DNA from: JBBQXK01 sp038209775
GTDB taxonomy: Bacteria > Pseudomonadota > Alphaproteobacteria > Rhodobacterales > Rhodobacteraceae
Direction of reading: 5' to 3'
NCBI GenBank assembly: GCA_038209775.1
Contig: JBBQXK010000001.1
Coordinates: forward strand, 62,001-126,000
DNA length: 64,000 nt
The translations under genes and the position numbers were made by a program. The notes under the pieces were generated by a model. That model was not told the DNA's origin. It was given only the letters and a program-made list of their open reading frames with translations, and made no database searches. This document shows, piece after piece, positions 16,808 through 25,213 of this stretch. How positions within the stretch are numbered: position 1 is the first letter of the stretch; every line of letters starts with the position of its first letter.

Positions 16808-17584
16808 TCAGGCCACAGCAGGATTGGCGGCGCGCGCACGCGGGCCGTGGAAATAGGCGCGCACCCATGGGTGATCGACCTTCAGCATTTCGGCCATCGT
16901 GCCGGTCACCAGAACGCGCCGCTCGGCCAGCACAGCGATGCGGTTGCAGGTGGCGTGCAGGGTGTCCAGATCATGGGTCACGAGGAACACCGACAATCCC
17001 AGTGCTGTCTGCAACGATTTGATGAGATTGTCGAAATCGGTCGCACCGATGGGATCAAGGCCGGCCGTCGGTTCGTCCAGCAGCACAATCTCGGGGTCAA
17101 GCGACAAGGCACGGGCAAGGCCCGCGCGTTTGCGCATGCCGCCCGACAGCTCGGACGGGTAGAGGTCACCCGCCTTGGACGGCAGTCCCACCATGCTGAT
17201 CTTGAGGTCGGCCAGGGCACGGCGGTGGCGGGGATCGACCTTTGCGCGTTCGCGCATCGGGGCCTCGACATTTTCACGCACGGTCAGGGCCGAGAACAGC
17301 GCACCATCCTGGAACATCACGCCGCAGCGGCGTTCCACCGCGCGCAGATCGGATTTGGGGGCATGCAGGATGTCGGTGCCGAACAGGCGGATCGTGCCCG
17401 CCCTTGGCCGCTGCAATCCGACGATGGACCGCAGCAGCACCGACTTGCCCGTGCCCGACCCGCCGACAACGCCCAGCACCTCGCCCCGGTACAGGTCAAT
17501 GTCAAGGTTTTCGTGGATCACCGATCTGCCAAAGCGTGTCAGAAGGCCGCGCACCTCGATCACCGCTTCGCGTTCCGTCGTCAT
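16808..17584 (-). CDS. mlaF: Mla-type lipid ABC transporter ATP-binding protein
   Basis: A 258-residue ABC ATPase. Walker A GGSGTGKSV is near residue 42, the Q-loop is MFQDGALFSALTV, the signature is ELSGGMRKRAGLARAL, Walker B is EIVLLDEPTAGLDP and the H-loop is LVTHDL. The LSGGM signature and RKRAGLARAL are typical of MlaF/Ttg2A. It powers the permease encoded just upstream. Its ATG overlaps the permease stop (ATGA, 17581-17584), which indicates translational coupling. Confidence 0.94.
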   Translation of the reverse strand: MTTEREAVIEVRGLLTRFGRSVIHENLDIDLYRGEVLGVVGGSGTGKSVLLRSIVGLQRPRAGTIRLFGTDILHAPKSDLRAVERRCGVMFQDGALFSALTVRENVEAPMRERAKVDPRHRRALADLKISMVGLPSKAGDLYPSELSGGMRKRAGLARALSLDPEIVLLDEPTAGLDPIGATDFDNLIKSLQTALGLSVFLVTHDLDTLHATCNRIAVLAERRVLVTGTMAEMLKVDHPWVRAYFHGPRARAANPAVA

Positions 17585-18669
17585 ATACCCACCGCCGCGA
17601 AGAAGATCGAAAACGTCGCATCGGCGACGATCACCATGAAGATGGCTTGTACCACAGAACGCGATGTCAGGCGGCCCAGTGATTCCGCGTTACCCTCGAC
17701 GCGCATACCCTGGAAACAACCGATAACACCTATGATCACGGCAAAGAACGGGGCCTTCGCCATGCCCACTATGAAATGCGAAACGTCGACATCCAACAGC
17801 CGCGTACGGAATGCCCCAGGCGACACGCCCAACTGATACCACGCCATCAGCGCCCCGCCGAGCAGGCCAGACAGATTGGCCAGCAGACCCAGAACAGGCA
17901 GAAAGATCACCAGCGCCAGCACCCGTGGCAGGACCAGCAGTTCCATCGGATCAAGGCCAAGGGTGCGCATCGCATCCACCTCTTCGCTCATCTTCATTGA
18001 CCCGATGGAGGCGGTGAAGGCAGAGGCCGACCGACCCGCCACAATGATCGCGGTCAACAGGATGCCCAACTCGCGCAGGACAGAGATTGCAATCAGGTCG
18101 ACGACGAACACCTCGGCCCCGAACTGGCGCAACTGGCTGGCACCCTGAAAGGCAAGGACGATCCCGATCAGGAACCCCATCAGCATGACGATCGGGATGG
18201 CGTTGAAACCAGCCTCTTCGGTGTGGTGGACCAGCGCCGTCAGGCGCAACCGGGCCGGGCGAAGCATCGTCATGAACAGGACCGCAACAGTCTGGCCGAA
18301 GAAGCTCAGGATGTCGCGCAGACCAAGAATACCGGCAAAGGTGGTGCGGCCGAGGCGTTCAAGATGGCCGCGGCGACGCGGCGATTTCGCCGCCTTGTCA
18401 ACGGGCAGGGAGCGGGTCACGGTTTCGATCAGCGCCGATTGCTGCGGCGTTGCGTTGATCACCTCGCCGCCATGACTGCGCAGCGCGGTCGCGATGGCCC
18501 AGGCACCCGCTGTGTCCAGCGCGGTCACCTGCGCCATGTCGATGCGCAGCGGGCTTTGCTTTACGGCGGTGTCCAGCAACCGCTCAAACTCGGTCAGCGT
18601 TGCCAGCACCAAGGTCCCGCGCGGCTGTGCGCTGCCTTGCGATGCGGCGGCTCCGGATGTGCCGGTCAT
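17581..18669 (-). CDS. mlaE: Mla-type lipid ABC transporter permease with N-terminal STAS domain
   Basis: A 362-residue fusion. Residues about 10-100 form a STAS domain (IDMAQVTALDTAGAWAIATA) like MlaB, which in E. coli is a separate protein that regulates the ATPase. Residues about 110-362 are the MlaE permease with the family hallmarks GFLIGIVLAFQGASQLRQFG, RELGILLTAIIVAGRSASAF and the EVDAMRTLGLDPME coupling helix. It is the first gene of permease-ATPase-MlaD-lipoprotein. The start ATG 18669 is the natural one. No separate MlaC gene is nearby. Confidence 0.93.
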   Translation of the reverse strand: MTGTSGAAASQGSAQPRGTLVLATLTEFERLLDTAVKQSPLRIDMAQVTALDTAGAWAIATALRSHGGEVINATPQQSALIETVTRSLPVDKAAKSPRRRGHLERLGRTTFAGILGLRDILSFFGQTVAVLFMTMLRPARLRLTALVHHTEEAGFNAIPIVMLMGFLIGIVLAFQGASQLRQFGAEVFVVDLIAISVLRELGILLTAIIVAGRSASAFTASIGSMKMSEEVDAMRTLGLDPMELLVLPRVLALVIFLPVLGLLANLSGLLGGALMAWYQLGVSPGAFRTRLLDVDVSHFIVGMAKAPFFAVIIGVIGCFQGMRVEGNAESLGRLTSRSVVQAIFMVIVADATFSIFFAAVGI

Positions 18670-19050
18670 GTCAGTGCGATACTGTCAGTGAGGGGCCTGA
18701 CAAGCAATGCCGCATGATTTTCCGGGCCATTGTCCACCTTGTCCAACCCCCGTCGCGGATATGTGCCATCCCCCGAACCAAGGGCTTTCGAAATGCAACA
18801 CATGTCGGGGTAAATCGGTTCCCCCAAAACCGATTCAATCTGTCGAGGCCACCGGTGATGAGAGGCATCAAAGCGCGCACGGTACTGCGACGGCGGCCCC
18901 CCGTGGTAGCGGAGACAGCGCGACGAGGAATAAAAGGCGTTCGGGAACCCGGTGCGGTCAGCCATCTGTCCGATGGTCCATGTCGAAATCCACAACTGCG
19001 GTGTTGCGCGGTCAAGGCGGACATTTTCAATACAGGTTGCTGGCGGCATA
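18670..19050. other. Decayed DNA upstream of the mla operon
   Basis: About 380 bases hold the promoter region of the mla operon and what appears to be decayed sequence downstream of an MFS fragment. Minus-strand frames run through it, but similarity to the MFS C-terminal extension can no longer be followed. Confidence 0.35.
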
Positions 19051-19270
19051 GTTGTCTGATTGCCGCGCCAACAACGGCCACGCCCCCCGCAATCATCAGG
19101 GCGAAGGGGGCGCCATGATTTTTGGCCAACGTCCCCCACAGCCGGCCGCCCGCCGTCATGCCCCCGGACGAAGCCGTATGATAGATCGACAACGTCCGCC
19201 CCAGAACCCACCGCGGCGTTGAAAGTTGCACCATCACATTGACCAGCGCAAAGGGGAGTGGACGAAACAT
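19051..19270 (-). pseudogene. Truncated MFS exporter fragment (EntS-like)
   Basis: On the minus strand from 19270 a frame reads RPLPFALVNVMVQLSTPRWV, then LGRTLSIYHTASSGGMTAGG, RLWGTLAKNHG and APFALMIAGGVAVVGAA. This is the penultimate pair of helices of an EntS/enterobactin-exporter-type MFS protein. Only some 70 residues remain. The N-terminal nine or ten helices are missing, and the coding sequence begins exactly at an IS-like end (19256-19275). The gene was apparently cut by a mobile element and then decayed downstream as well. Confidence 0.65.
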
Positions 19271-19286
19271 GGGGGTCGTCGTCGTT
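19256..19286 (+). repeat. Solo IS-like terminal repeat, left copy
   Basis: GAGTGGACGAAACATGGGGG (19256-19275), followed by TCGTCGTCGTT. The last 27 bases (19260-19286) recur with one mismatch at 26249-26275. The first 20 recur inverted, with two mismatches, at 26317-26336. Weaker similarity continues to GCTAGG at about 19300, where the permease stop codon lies. It appears to be the end of an insertion sequence whose body is gone. It marks the breakpoint between the MFS fragment and the ABC transporter operon. Confidence 0.7.
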
Positions 19287-19300
19287 AGTCTAGGCCCTTG

Positions 19301-20107
19301 CTAGGATCTGCTGCTGAGGGCCTGCGCGATGCGGCGCCCGACCGTTACCGTCACGACAAGGGCGATCAGCACCACAGACACGGCGGCAATGGCCGGGTCG
19401 ATGTTGTCGCGCAAACCCATCCACATCAGGCGCGGCAAGGTGGCCACGTTGACCGAGGTGATAAAGATGGTCACGCCGGTCTCTTCCCAGGACAGAACGA
19501 AGGTCAGGAAAAACGCCATCAGCACGCCGAACCGGATGTTGGGCAGGATCACCCGCGTCACCCGCACCCACAGCCCCGCCCCCATCGCGCGCGCGGCAAG
19601 GTCGATGCGGCGGTCCACCTGCGCCAGCGCCACGGTGATCAGCACCACGGCAAAGGGCGCGATCATCACCGCATGCGCCAGCACCACACCCGGCACCGTG
19701 TCATAGCCCACCACCCCGTTCACCTGCCCCAACGCGATCAGAAAGAAATACAGCGTCAGCGCCGACACCACCGGCGGCGCCACCATCGGCAACAGCACCA
19801 GCCCCATCCACAGCCCGGCAAACCGCGGCCGCTGCATCCAGATGCCAAGCGCGAACAACAGCCCCAGTGCCGTGGCCAGCGTCGCGCTCGCCAGCCCGAT
19901 GCGCACCGACAACCACGCGGCGGCCAACCATTTGGGATCGCCGATCAGCGTCTGGTAGTGCCGCGTCGACCACGCGCCGTCGGGCAGCGACAGATATCGC
20001 TGCGGCGTGAACGACACCGGGATCACCGCCAAAAGCGGCAGCAACAGAAACACCGCCACCACGCCTGCACAAAGGGCAGCCAGCCTGCCGGGGCGCGTCG
20101 GGTTCAT
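19301..20107 (-). CDS. ABC transporter permease, PotC-like (polyamine/opine type)
   Basis: A 268-residue inner-membrane permease with six predicted helices and the EAA loop MGAGLWVRVTRVILPNIRFG near residue 180. It belongs to the binding-protein-dependent permease group of spermidine/putrescine, thiamine and iron importers. The tail ends GRRIAQALSSRS, and the stop codon sits inside sequence similar to the adjoining IS-like repeat, so the last few residues may have been altered by that insertion. Its start overlaps the upstream permease stop (ATGA, 20104-20107). It is the last gene of the six-gene operon. Confidence 0.9.
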   Translation of the reverse strand: MNPTRPGRLAALCAGVVAVFLLLPLLAVIPVSFTPQRYLSLPDGAWSTRHYQTLIGDPKWLAAAWLSVRIGLASATLATALGLLFALGIWMQRPRFAGLWMGLVLLPMVAPPVVSALTLYFFLIALGQVNGVVGYDTVPGVVLAHAVMIAPFAVVLITVALAQVDRRIDLAARAMGAGLWVRVTRVILPNIRFGVLMAFFLTFVLSWEETGVTIFITSVNVATLPRLMWMGLRDNIDPAIAAVSVVLIALVVTVTVGRRIAQALSSRS

Positions 20108-20934
20108 GGTGCCCCCGCCGGGCGCACGACCCGCATCAGCAGCACCATCAGCGCCCCTACCGCCAGCATCAGGATTACACTGATCGCTGCGCCTAGGCCC
20201 CAGTTCGGGCTTTGGAATATCCGCAGGTACACCAGTTCCGCCACCATCACGCTGCGCCCGCCGCCGAGGATCGCCGGCGTCACAAAGAACCCCAGCGCAA
20301 AGACGAACACCACCAGCGCCGCGCCCAGAATGCCGGCCCGGGTCATCGGCACAAAGACGCTCCAGAACACCCGCGCCCGGCTGGCCCCCATGCCGCGCGC
20401 GGCCAGCAGCACCTGTTCATCCAGCCCGCGCATCGCCGATGCCAGCGGAAACACCGCGAAGGGGATCAGGAAATGCGTCATCCCCAGGATCACGCCAAAT
20501 TCGTTGCGCACCAGCGCCAGCGGTTCCGAGATCACCCCCGCCGACATCAGCCAGGTGTTGATGATGCCCTTGTTCGACAACAGCGCCAGCCACCCAAACG
20601 CCCGCGTCAGCACCGAAATCCAGAACGGAACCATGATGCACAGCTCAACCACCAGCCGTTGCGTGGGGCTGCCGCGCACCCACAGCAGCGTCACCGCATA
20701 GGCCCCCGTCACCGACAGCACGGTGACCGACACACATATGCGCAGCGTGCGCCAGAACACCGACAGCACCAAGGGGTCGGACAGTGCGGTGCGGTATTGG
20801 CCAAGGCCCGGTTCGGGCAAGGTCACGCTCCACCGCATGACGCCCAGAAACGGCACCAGATAGCAGGCTGCCAGAAACAGCAGCAAGGGGCCAAGCAACA
20901 GGGTGGTTCGGGCCGCCTTTGACACGTCGATCAT
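20104..20934 (-). CDS. ABC transporter permease, PotB-like (polyamine/opine type)
   Basis: A 276-residue permease with the partner EAA loop LLAARGMGASRARVFWSVFV near residue 180 and six hydrophobic segments. The start is ATG 20934 (MIDVSKAARTT). The longer reading from 21072 would overlap the binding-protein gene and adds arginine-rich, non-membrane sequence. It pairs with the permease at 19301-20107 and the ATPase at 22164-23231. The spacer to the binding-protein gene is about 50 bases. Confidence 0.9.
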   Translation of the reverse strand: MIDVSKAARTTLLLGPLLLFLAACYLVPFLGVMRWSVTLPEPGLGQYRTALSDPLVLSVFWRTLRICVSVTVLSVTGAYAVTLLWVRGSPTQRLVVELCIMVPFWISVLTRAFGWLALLSNKGIINTWLMSAGVISEPLALVRNEFGVILGMTHFLIPFAVFPLASAMRGLDEQVLLAARGMGASRARVFWSVFVPMTRAGILGAALVVFVFALGFFVTPAILGGGRSVMVAELVYLRIFQSPNWGLGAAISVILMLAVGALMVLLMRVVRPAGAP

Positions 20935-20983
20935 GGTTCCTGAAGTGGCCACGCCGCGGATCATCCGCGGCGTGGCGTGGGTG

Positions 20984-22099
20984 TCAGGCCGACACGATGG
21001 CCAGATACGCGTCCAGCGCCGGGCCATAATTCGTCTCGTACCAGGCCATGTCCAGCGGCACCTGCACGGCAAAGTTGGCAGGGTCCACAGGGTTGAACCG
21101 CTGCTGGTCCGCCGGGATCAGCGCGTCGGTCGCGGGGTTGGCCGGGCCCTGTGCCAGCATGTTGAACATCGTCAACTGACCCGCCGGATCCTGCGCCGCC
21201 GCGATGAACTTCATCGCAGCCTCAGCGCCGCCCGGATTGCCCTTCAGAACCGCCATCGCGCCGGGCGAGATCAGACCGTCCTGCCAGATGAACTTGATGT
21301 TGCCGCCCGAGTCCTGCTCGATCAGCTTGCCCCTTGTGGACCAGATCAGCGCCATCGACGCCTCTCCGTCCAGCAACAGCGACTGGCTTTCCGCCCCGCC
21401 GCCCCAGAAGCCGACGACGTTTTCCTTGAACGCCGTCAGTTTTGCGTGGGCCCGGTCGATGTCCAGCGGATAAAGGTCCGCCGGGGCCACGCCGTCGCCC
21501 AAAAGCAGCGCCTCCCACATCCCCGCGCCCCATTTGTACATGGCGCGCTTGCCGGGGAATTTGGCGACATCAAAGAAATCGGCCATGCCGGCGGGGGCGG
21601 TATCGCCATACTTCTTGGCGTCATACGCGATGACATACGAGAAGAAATAGCTCGACGCCGAATATTCCCAGCCAAACCCCGCACGCATCTTGGCGCGGTC
21701 GACGACGGCATAGTCGATGGGTTCCATCATGCCCTTCTTGCCCAGCGTCTCGGCCGAAAACGGGTCGGCGTCGACGATATCCCAGCTTGGCTTGCCGCTT
21801 TCAAACTGCGCGGCAATCGCACCTTCGGTCGGGCCAGACCCGTCCTGCAACACGGTGATGCCCGTCGCCGCCTTGAACGGCACGCCGTAAGCTGCGTCAT
21901 AGGCCGGCCCCGCATCGCCGCCCCAGTTCACGAACACGATCTGCCCGTCCTCGGCCAGCACCGGCGTGCCGCGCAGGGCGACGGCAGCGGTGCCCATCAG
22001 GGCCAGGCCCAACTGGGTGAACCGGCGGCGCGATATCGTGCCGCTGCGGGCGCGTGCGGCAAGGATTTCAAGGCAGTCTTGCTGGAAAGGTCCGTTCAT
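20984..22099 (-). CDS. Periplasmic solute-binding protein, PotD/PotF-like, Tat-exported
   Basis: A 371-residue extracellular solute-binding protein. The N-terminus carries a twin-arginine motif, ISRRRFTQLGLALMGTAAVA, and a cleavage site after PVLA near residue 49, so it should be exported folded by Tat. The mature part has the PotD-type opening IVFVNWGGDAGPAYDAAYG, the WDIVDAD segment and FWGGGAESQSLLLDGE. This family binds cationic or zwitterionic small molecules such as polyamines, opines and betaines. The ligand cannot be read from the sequence. It belongs to the same operon as the two permeases and the ATPase. Confidence 0.9.
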   Translation of the reverse strand: MNGPFQQDCLEILAARARSGTISRRRFTQLGLALMGTAAVALRGTPVLAEDGQIVFVNWGGDAGPAYDAAYGVPFKAATGITVLQDGSGPTEGAIAAQFESGKPSWDIVDADPFSAETLGKKGMMEPIDYAVVDRAKMRAGFGWEYSASSYFFSYVIAYDAKKYGDTAPAGMADFFDVAKFPGKRAMYKWGAGMWEALLLGDGVAPADLYPLDIDRAHAKLTAFKENVVGFWGGGAESQSLLLDGEASMALIWSTRGKLIEQDSGGNIKFIWQDGLISPGAMAVLKGNPGGAEAAMKFIAAAQDPAGQLTMFNMLAQGPANPATDALIPADQQRFNPVDPANFAVQVPLDMAWYETNYGPALDAYLAIVSA

Positions 22100-22163
22100 T
22101 GTCGTGCTCCTTGTTGGGGGTTTGGTTTTTTGGTTGGTGGGGTCGGTGTCGGGTTGTGGGGCA

Positions 22164-23231
22164 TCACAGCATGACCCCCCTGTCGTCGGGCCAACTGACC
22201 CAGACCGGGGTGCCGGGCGCTATCCCCGGCGGCATCAGGGCGGTCTGCAGCGTGATCGTCAGGCCATGCGCACCAGCGGTGCGCAGCCCCAGCCGCGTTT
22301 CGGCACCCTGATAGACAAGGTCGGCCACGGTTGCCGTCAGGGTATTGGCGGCGGTGGGTGGCGTGGTGGTCAGCACCATATGCTCGGGCCGGATCGCAAG
22401 GTTGGTGGCGGCGGTGGCGGCAGGCGCGCGCAGACGCGTGCCCTCAAACGTGCCGCTGGTAAAGGCTCCGTCCTGCACCACATCCGTCAGCGGCAGAATG
22501 TTGATGTCGCCCAGAAATTCGGCCACAAACCGGCTGGCGGGCCGGTCATACACCTCGCGCGGGGTGGCCACCTGTTGCAACCTGCCATGGTCAAAGATGG
22601 CGACGCGGGTTGACAGCGCCAGTGCCTCGGACTGGTCATGCGTGACGAACACGAACGTCGTGCCGGTCTGGGCATGCAACCGGCGCAACTCGTCCTGCAT
22701 CTGGCCGCGCAGGTTGCGGTCCAGCGCCGAGAACGGCTCGTCCAGCAACAGGACCGGGGGTTCATAGGCCAGCGCACGCGCCAGCGCCACGCGCTGTTGC
22801 TGCCCACCCGACAGCGCGGCGGGGCGCTTGTGGGCGTGACCGTCCAGACCCACCATGCCGATCATCTGTTCGGTCCGGCTGCGGATATCCTGCGCGCTGC
22901 GGCGCTGCACGCGCAGTGGAAACGCGATGTTGTCCGCCACCGTCAGATGCGGAAACAGCGCATACCCCTGAAACACCATCCCGAACGCCCGCTGTTCCGC
23001 CGGGGAATGGGTCATGTCCACCCCGTCGAGGTGCAACTGCCCCGCCGAGGGCACCTCAAACCCCGCCAAAATCATCAGGAACGTCGTCTTGCCCGACCCG
23101 GACGGGCCCAGCAACGTCAGAAACTCACCGGGGCGGATCGTCAGCGACACATCTTCCAGCGCCTTGAACGTGCCAAAGCGCTTGGTGATGCCCTCTGCCC
23201 TGATCTCGGCCGCCCGCCGCCCGGCGTTCAT
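22164..23231 (-). CDS. ABC transporter ATP-binding protein, PotA-like
   Basis: A 355-residue ATPase with a C-terminal TOBE domain. Walker A is GPSGSGKTT, the Q-loop MVFQGYALFPHLTV, the signature ALSGGQQQRVALARAL, Walker B VLLLDEPFSALD and the H-loop FVTHDQSEAL. The TOBE part (from about residue 260) is the usual OB-like regulatory region. ATG 23231 (MNAGRRAAEI) has GGAGG about 11 bases upstream. A TTG at 23288 would give a 57-base longer protein that overlaps the previous gene. It drives the PotB/PotC-like permeases downstream. Confidence 0.9.
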   Translation of the reverse strand: MNAGRRAAEIRAEGITKRFGTFKALEDVSLTIRPGEFLTLLGPSGSGKTTFLMILAGFEVPSAGQLHLDGVDMTHSPAEQRAFGMVFQGYALFPHLTVADNIAFPLRVQRRSAQDIRSRTEQMIGMVGLDGHAHKRPAALSGGQQQRVALARALAYEPPVLLLDEPFSALDRNLRGQMQDELRRLHAQTGTTFVFVTHDQSEALALSTRVAIFDHGRLQQVATPREVYDRPASRFVAEFLGDINILPLTDVVQDGAFTSGTFEGTRLRAPAATAATNLAIRPEHMVLTTTPPTAANTLTATVADLVYQGAETRLGLRTAGAHGLTITLQTALMPPGIAPGTPVWVSWPDDRGVML

Positions 23232-23271
23232 CCAGCCCGATGCCTCCGCGACAGGGCCCGAGCGCAGGCCA

Positions 23272-24114
23272 TCAGTCGTCCCCGCCAAGGCCGGCCCAGA
23301 TCGCCTCGACCATGGCCTTGATCTTCAACGCCTCGTCCCAGCGGTTGGACAATTCGCGCCCATCCGCACCAGTTATCGCATATTCGGGCGGCCCCAACTC
23401 GCACAGGAACACCACATCGCCGGTGGCATTGCGGCTGCGCCAATCGGCCAGCCCCTCGGCCCAGAGCGACTTGAACAGGTCCACCCATTTCGCGTGCTGG
23501 GGAAAGTCGATCTGCAACTGGATCTGCTGGCGGCTGGCGACGCGGCCCTGAAAACTGTCGGACCGTTGCAGGCAGCGCGTCAGCAACCCCCGCTCCCACG
23601 CGCCCAGCGGCAGCTTGAATTCGCGGTCGACCATGTAGTGCGACAGGTCCGCCCCCAGCCGCATCTCGGGGATCGCGTCCAGCATCGACAGCGTGGCGAA
23701 CAGGTCATTGGTGATGCAATTGCGGTGCGTCTCGAAATGCACCGGCATGCCCACCTCGTCCGACATCTCGATCCAGCGGCGGATGACCGGGATCGCGCCC
23801 TCGACGGTCAGCGGAAACACCTGCCCCACCACATCGACGAACGGCGAGCCAAAATCCACCGCCATTTTCAACGTATCGCGCAGGCTTTCGACAGACCGCG
23901 GAAACGCCACGATCAGCGGGATCAGCCCCGCCCGCTGCAGATGGGGCAGTGCGGCGTGCGCGCTGGCCACATCCGACGCGCCAAGGTCCAGCGCCAGCCC
24001 CGCATACCCCGCGTCCGCCACCATCCCCGCCACCCGGTCCACCGGCAGCTTCACACCCGACTGGTCATGCGGCTGCATCGACCACATCGACTGATAGACC
24101 TTGAGGCGTCTCAT
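23272..24114 (-). CDS. Sugar phosphate isomerase/epimerase-like TIM-barrel protein
   Basis: A 280-residue protein of the xylose isomerase-like TIM-barrel superfamily (AP endonuclease 2 type). Visible metal-ligand candidates are the Glu/His in VHFETHRNC, Asp and His in LGADLSHYM, and Glu in VFLCELGPPEY. Members act on sugars, inositols or hydroxy-acids, and the substrate here is unknown. The start is ATG 24114 (MRRLKVYQSMWSM), overlapping the stop of the desaturase-like gene (ATGA). It sits between the oxygenase and transporter genes of one operon, so it likely processes the imported compound or its product. Confidence 0.8.
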   Translation of the reverse strand: MRRLKVYQSMWSMQPHDQSGVKLPVDRVAGMVADAGYAGLALDLGASDVASAHAALPHLQRAGLIPLIVAFPRSVESLRDTLKMAVDFGSPFVDVVGQVFPLTVEGAIPVIRRWIEMSDEVGMPVHFETHRNCITNDLFATLSMLDAIPEMRLGADLSHYMVDREFKLPLGAWERGLLTRCLQRSDSFQGRVASRQQIQLQIDFPQHAKWVDLFKSLWAEGLADWRSRNATGDVVFLCELGPPEYAITGADGRELSNRWDEALKIKAMVEAIWAGLGGDD

Positions 24115-25094
24115 GCCGCTTCGACCCGGCGCACGCCGCCATTTGCCTGCGGCACGATCCACACCTCGTCATAGGGATAGTCGGCCTCATCCTTCGACCA
24201 CAGCTTGCGCAGCACCTCGATCTGGAACTCGATCCAGCCCATCTTGTGCGGCGTGGCCCCGCTTTCGCGGATCGCGGCGTCCAGCGTCGGCAACTGCCAG
24301 AACGGCACGCTGGGGAATGTGTGATGCGCGGTGTGATAGGGCATCTGCCAGCACAACCAGCGCATCACCGCGTTGGTGCGGGTGGACCGGGTGTTGTCCA
24401 GAATGTCATCGTTGTGGGTCAGGCCCAGATGCTCGATGGTGTTCTGCAACTGGTGCACCGGCTTCATCACCACCATCGGGGCCAGCCACAGGATCACCGC
24501 CGCCCAACTGCCCGTGGCCACCGACACCACGGCAATCAGCACATACAGCGCCGCATGGATGCGCCCCTCGCGGATCGCCACCGGTGCCTCGTCGGCGCGG
24601 ATGTACGGCTCGATCACGATGCCACGGGTGAACCGCAGGATCCGGGTGACACGAGTGTACCAATAGGTCGGCCCCCAGAACCACATCAGGTACGACCGCA
24701 GGGTATAGGGTTCGCGCACCAGCTCGCCATCCTTGTCCCAGTTCTGCGTATGCTGGTGGTGCGCCGCATGCTGGATCTTGTCGAAACTGCGCGGATAGAT
24801 CAGCAAAAATCCAAAGATGCGCCCGAACAGCACGTTGGCCCATTTCGTCTCGAACACCGTACCGTGGCTCAGTTCATGCTGGCCTGCGTACAGGAAGTTC
24901 AGCACTACCCCATGCAGCGCAAACACCGGCGCCGCCCACCAGGTGCCCCACAGCGACCACAGCATCGCCCCGGTCACCGCAATCACCCCCAGATGGCTGC
25001 CCAGTTGCAAGGCACCCCGCAGGTCAGACCGCTGCATCAGCGCACGCAACCTGTCCGGCGCGATCAACCGTTTGCGCGAAAAGCTGATGTCCAT
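24111..25094 (-). CDS. Membrane fatty-acid-desaturase-like di-iron oxygenase
   Basis: A 327-residue membrane protein with the three histidine clusters of the FA_desaturase superfamily: GQHELSHG near residue 72, QHAAHHQHTQ near 108 and YHTAHHTFP near 257. Four hydrophobic segments surround them. Such enzymes desaturate, hydroxylate or demethylate hydrophobic or quaternary-amine substrates with O2. The association with an ABC importer suggests a small imported substrate rather than a membrane lipid; that is inference. ATG 25094 has an AAGGGGGAT-type Shine-Dalgarno. It is the first gene of the six-gene operon and divergent from the LysR gene. Confidence 0.85.
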   Translation of the reverse strand: MDISFSRKRLIAPDRLRALMQRSDLRGALQLGSHLGVIAVTGAMLWSLWGTWWAAPVFALHGVVLNFLYAGQHELSHGTVFETKWANVLFGRIFGFLLIYPRSFDKIQHAAHHQHTQNWDKDGELVREPYTLRSYLMWFWGPTYWYTRVTRILRFTRGIVIEPYIRADEAPVAIREGRIHAALYVLIAVVSVATGSWAAVILWLAPMVVMKPVHQLQNTIEHLGLTHNDDILDNTRSTRTNAVMRWLCWQMPYHTAHHTFPSVPFWQLPTLDAAIRESGATPHKMGWIEFQIEVLRKLWSKDEADYPYDEVWIVPQANGGVRRVEAA

Positions 25095-25176
25095 GATGAA
25101 TGATCCCCCTTTGGCAGACGTCAAGCCCCACTGTGCAAGACAAAAAAACACATGTAAAACGCGGATAACTCAACAG

Positions 25177-25199
25177 TTCAATGAATGATACTTGTTGAA
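25177..25199. promoter_or_regulatory. Inverted repeat between desaturase operon and LysR gene
   Basis: TTCAA (25177-25181) and TTGAA (25195-25199) are separated by 13 bases. Overlapping CAACA (25171-25175) and TGTTG (25193-25197) extend the partial symmetry. It lies 15 bases before the LysR start and about 80 bases before the desaturase start, a typical place for a LysR-type regulator to act on both promoters. The assignment is inference. Confidence 0.4.
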
Positions 25200-25213
25200 A
25201 CCGGAGGTATCAG

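Noticed and set aside
24406..24843. Alternative frames opposite or within the desaturase-like gene
   Set aside because: They are shadows; only the frame with the three histidine boxes is coding.
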